A model generated the notes under the pieces. That model had not been told where the DNA came from. It saw only the letters and a program-made list of their open reading frames with translations, and did no database searches. The translations under genes were made by a program, and so were the position numbers. Of a stretch of 7,934 nucleotides of DNA, positions 6,155 through 7,934 are shown piece after piece. The DNA is from an uncultured Planctomycetota bacterium (GTDB lineage: Bacteria; Planctomycetota; UBA1135; UBA2386): assembly GCA_903925435.1 (NCBI GenBank), contig CAIYFF010000440.1, positions 1 to 7,934 of the forward strand, read 5' to 3'. The first letter of the stretch is position 1. Every line of letters starts with the position of its first letter.

Positions 6155-7934
6155 CAACGGCTCCTCCGCACGAACACGCGCGTCTGATGCGAAGCGTGGT
6201 GGCAGCGCGTCGACGTGCGCCATGCTTCGACTGCGAACACGATCTCCGTCTGCGGCAAGTCGTCTGGCAGCGCGAACGTGAACGCTTCGGTTCCTTCTCC
6301 TGCGTCGGCGAGTTGCTCGTCTACGTCGGGATACACGCCGCGAATCGCTGCGTTGCCGGTCGATGCCGATGTCCACGTGAGTCCCTGGTCCTTCGACCAC
6401 ATCACGCGATAGGTGAGTTCGCTCTCGTCGCCGTCGGATGGCGCCGCGTGCGCTTCGGTGTAGGGAAGGCCGTCGTAGCGCAGCCACTCGGTGGTCCAGC
6501 GCACGGTCATCGAAGTCGGATTGGCTGCGAGTGCGCCGGCTGCAGGCTCGACGATCGTCACGCGCGGCGCTTGCGCCACTCGGTTGGGGAGCTTGGGCTT
6601 GCCCGCCGCGTGCAGCGCGCGGAACCCGAGCAACAGCGACTGGTGCGCGATCGTGCGCGACGACGCGTCGTCGCCAATGGCAGTCCACAACGCCAACGTC
6701 GCAGATCCGCGCAAGGACGACCTCCACGCGAACGCCGCTCCTGCTTCCTCGTTGCCGACGGTCCACGTCTGGTCCAGCTTGACCAACGTCGATCGCGGGA
6801 ATGCGGTGGTGGCATCGAGCCCTGCCACGACGACGCCGCAGTTGGCGGCCGAGCGGATGGCGCGCGCGGTGCGCAACGTCGCGGGCGGTTCGGCTTGCAC
6901 CGATTGGTTGATGGACACGGCGCCGTTCGCAGTGGGCGACAGCGCATTCTCCGCGATGCTGGCAAACGTCAGCGTCGACGACGCATTGCCGCAGCAAGCG
7001 AGCATCGCTGCGCCGGCTGGCCCCATCCGCGAGCTGTGCAATCCAGCGACGCTTGCGCCAAATGGCAGGTCCGAGAACGACGCCCCGGTGAGAGGCATCC
7101 ATGCAAGGCGATCGGCGTCTTGCGTGATCGCGAGGTTGCCATCGCGCATCCATTCTGCGCCGAGGTCGTCGGGGAACAGTTCGCCGAGGAACGGGATGGA
7201 GCGCCACGTGCGCGTGCCGCCGCGCGCAAGCGCGAGATCGCCTGCTGCGCCGCCTGCAGCGGCCTGCGCGCACGCGATCGTGTCGACCTGTGCGAGCTTG
7301 CCGTCGGTGAAGTCGCGATGCAGCGCGATCGGCGCCGTGCCGTCCTTGGTCGCGAGCGCGATCTCGCCGCCGAGCAGAAGCGAATCCGCCGCGCGATCAC
7401 CCGGCGACACGAACACCGCGGCGCAGGACTGCAGCGAGTCGCGCAGCAGTTGCAGCAGTCGGCCCGCGTCCGCGCGAACGCCTTCGCCGAACCCATCCAC
7501 GAGCGGCGCGCTCGACAAGCACGGCCAGAGGCTGCGTGCATCGGACCCTGCGTGGACGAGGTCGTCGCAGGAGCTGACGAAGCCGTTGGCGTTCGTGGCC
7601 CCGCCCGACATCAGATCGGAGTAGGGGCACAGGCGCGGATCGCCGAGGAACTGCGCGCGCTCGGTCGAAGGCACCGCAGTCGCCGCGCGCGTCCACCATG
7701 CGAAGGTCTCGCTCGCATTGAGCGGTTGCTTCGCCGTCGGCCATTGCGTCCCTGTCGTCGAATCCGACCCGATTCGCGTCACGACGCGGATCACGTGATC
7801 GCGCGTGGGCAGTGCGGCCGCGGCAAACGCTGTAGCTGGCACGCGAATGCGCCAGCGTGCGGTGTTGCGCGCAATGCGCGAGCTGCTGCTGGTCGCGAGG
7901 TCGTTCTCGAACTCACCCTTCACCGGCGATGGGC
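6154..7934 (-). CDS. Large pilus-locus protein with C-terminal Ig/FN3-like domain (5' end outside window)
   Basis: I do not recognise a named family. The frame is open to the right edge. A GTG at 7923 could start it (589 codons), but the following sequence (KGEFENDLATSSSS) has no signal peptide or membrane helix. I infer that the true N-terminus, perhaps a prepilin leader or secretion signal, lies outside. Visible parts: a region rich in beta-prone and Ala/Gly/Ser residues, with scattered Cys including ACCGN; LLQLLRDSLQSCAAVFVSPGDRAADSLL in a Rossmann-unlike helical stretch; and a final segment of about 135 residues starting at APRVTIVEPAAG. That last segment has alternating strands and MWSKDQGLTWTSAS, resembling the Ig/FN3-type repeat units of surface proteins. 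Composition and the coupled downstream prepilin suggest an exported protein of a pilus or pseudopilus, such as a tip or PilX/PilY-like component. Function is inference only. Confidence 0.7.
   Translation of the reverse strand, partial: PSPVKGEFENDLATSSSSRIARNTARWRIRVPATAFAAAALPTRDHVIRVVTRIGSDSTTGTQWPTAKQPLNASETFAWWTRAATAVPSTERAQFLGDPRLCPYSDLMSGGATNANGFVSSCDDLVHAGSDARSLWPCLSSAPLVDGFGEGVRADAGRLLQLLRDSLQSCAAVFVSPGDRAADSLLLGGEIALATKDGTAPIALHRDFTDGKLAQVDTIACAQAAAGGAAGDLALARGGTRTWRSIPFLGELFPDDLGAEWMRDGNLAITQDADRLAWMPLTGASFSDLPFGASVAGLHSSRMGPAGAAMLACCGNASSTLTFASIAENALSPTANGAVSINQSVQAEPPATLRTARAIRSAANCGVVVAGLDATTAFPRSTLVKLDQTWTVGNEEAGAAFAWRSSLRGSATLALWTAIGDDASSRTIAHQSLLLGFRALHAAGKPKLPNRVAQAPRVTIVEPAAGALAANPTSMTVRWTTEWLRYDGLPYTEAHAAPSDGDESELTYRVMWSKDQGLTWTSASTGNAAIRGVYPDVDEQLADAGEGTEAFTFALPDDLPQTEIVFAVEAWRTSTRCHHASHQTRVFVRRSR

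Noticed and set aside
6155..7273. Upstream extension of the prepilin frame (about 373 codons)
   Set aside because: The translation is dominated by Arg and lies antiphase to the well-formed upstream gene. The prepilin leader and Shine-Dalgarno mark the start at 6154.
6491..7624. Open plus-strand frame of 377 codons
   Set aside because: Ser/Ala/Pro/Arg-rich low-complexity translation antisense to the large pilus-locus protein, with no recognisable domain.

Overview
The window is GC-rich, non-operonic for most of its length, and reads like a bacterial chromosome. The gene content suggests Planctomycetota or a relative. The best clue is a secreted multihaem cytochrome c with an N-terminal PA14-like beta domain, an architecture common in Planctomycetes and Verrucomicrobia. 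A minor prepilin gene next to a large Cys-containing exported-looking protein fits this. The lineage call is inference from architecture only.

Left part (1-964): a minus-strand arylamine N-acetyltransferase gene runs off the left edge. All three catalytic residues are visible. It is preceded by a good Shine-Dalgarno sequence and a hairpin. Further upstream, in the same open minus frame, lies a short decayed piece that looks like the C-terminal part of an IS91-type transposase.

Middle part (965-3033): two unrelated-looking class I SAM-dependent methyltransferases face each other (965-1714 plus, 1798-2421 minus). After a 333-base gap rich in inverted repeats comes a stand-alone PpiC-type parvulin (2755-3033 minus).

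Right part (3034-7934): a 109-base divergent gap separates ppiC from a 683-residue pentahaem cytochrome c (3143-5194 plus). Converging on it from the right edge is a translationally coupled pair: a large protein with a C-terminal Ig/FN3-like domain (6154 to the edge, minus) followed by a minor prepilin of GspJ/PilW size (5216-6154 minus). The pair overlaps by one base (TGATG) and probably belongs to a type IV pilus or type II secretion pseudopilus locus that continues to the right.

Apart from that pair the genes look like independent transcription units. I see no rRNA, tRNA, CRISPR array or intact mobile element. I do not see a clear new multi-gene system. The least explained items are the pilus-associated protein and the third haem module of the cytochrome.
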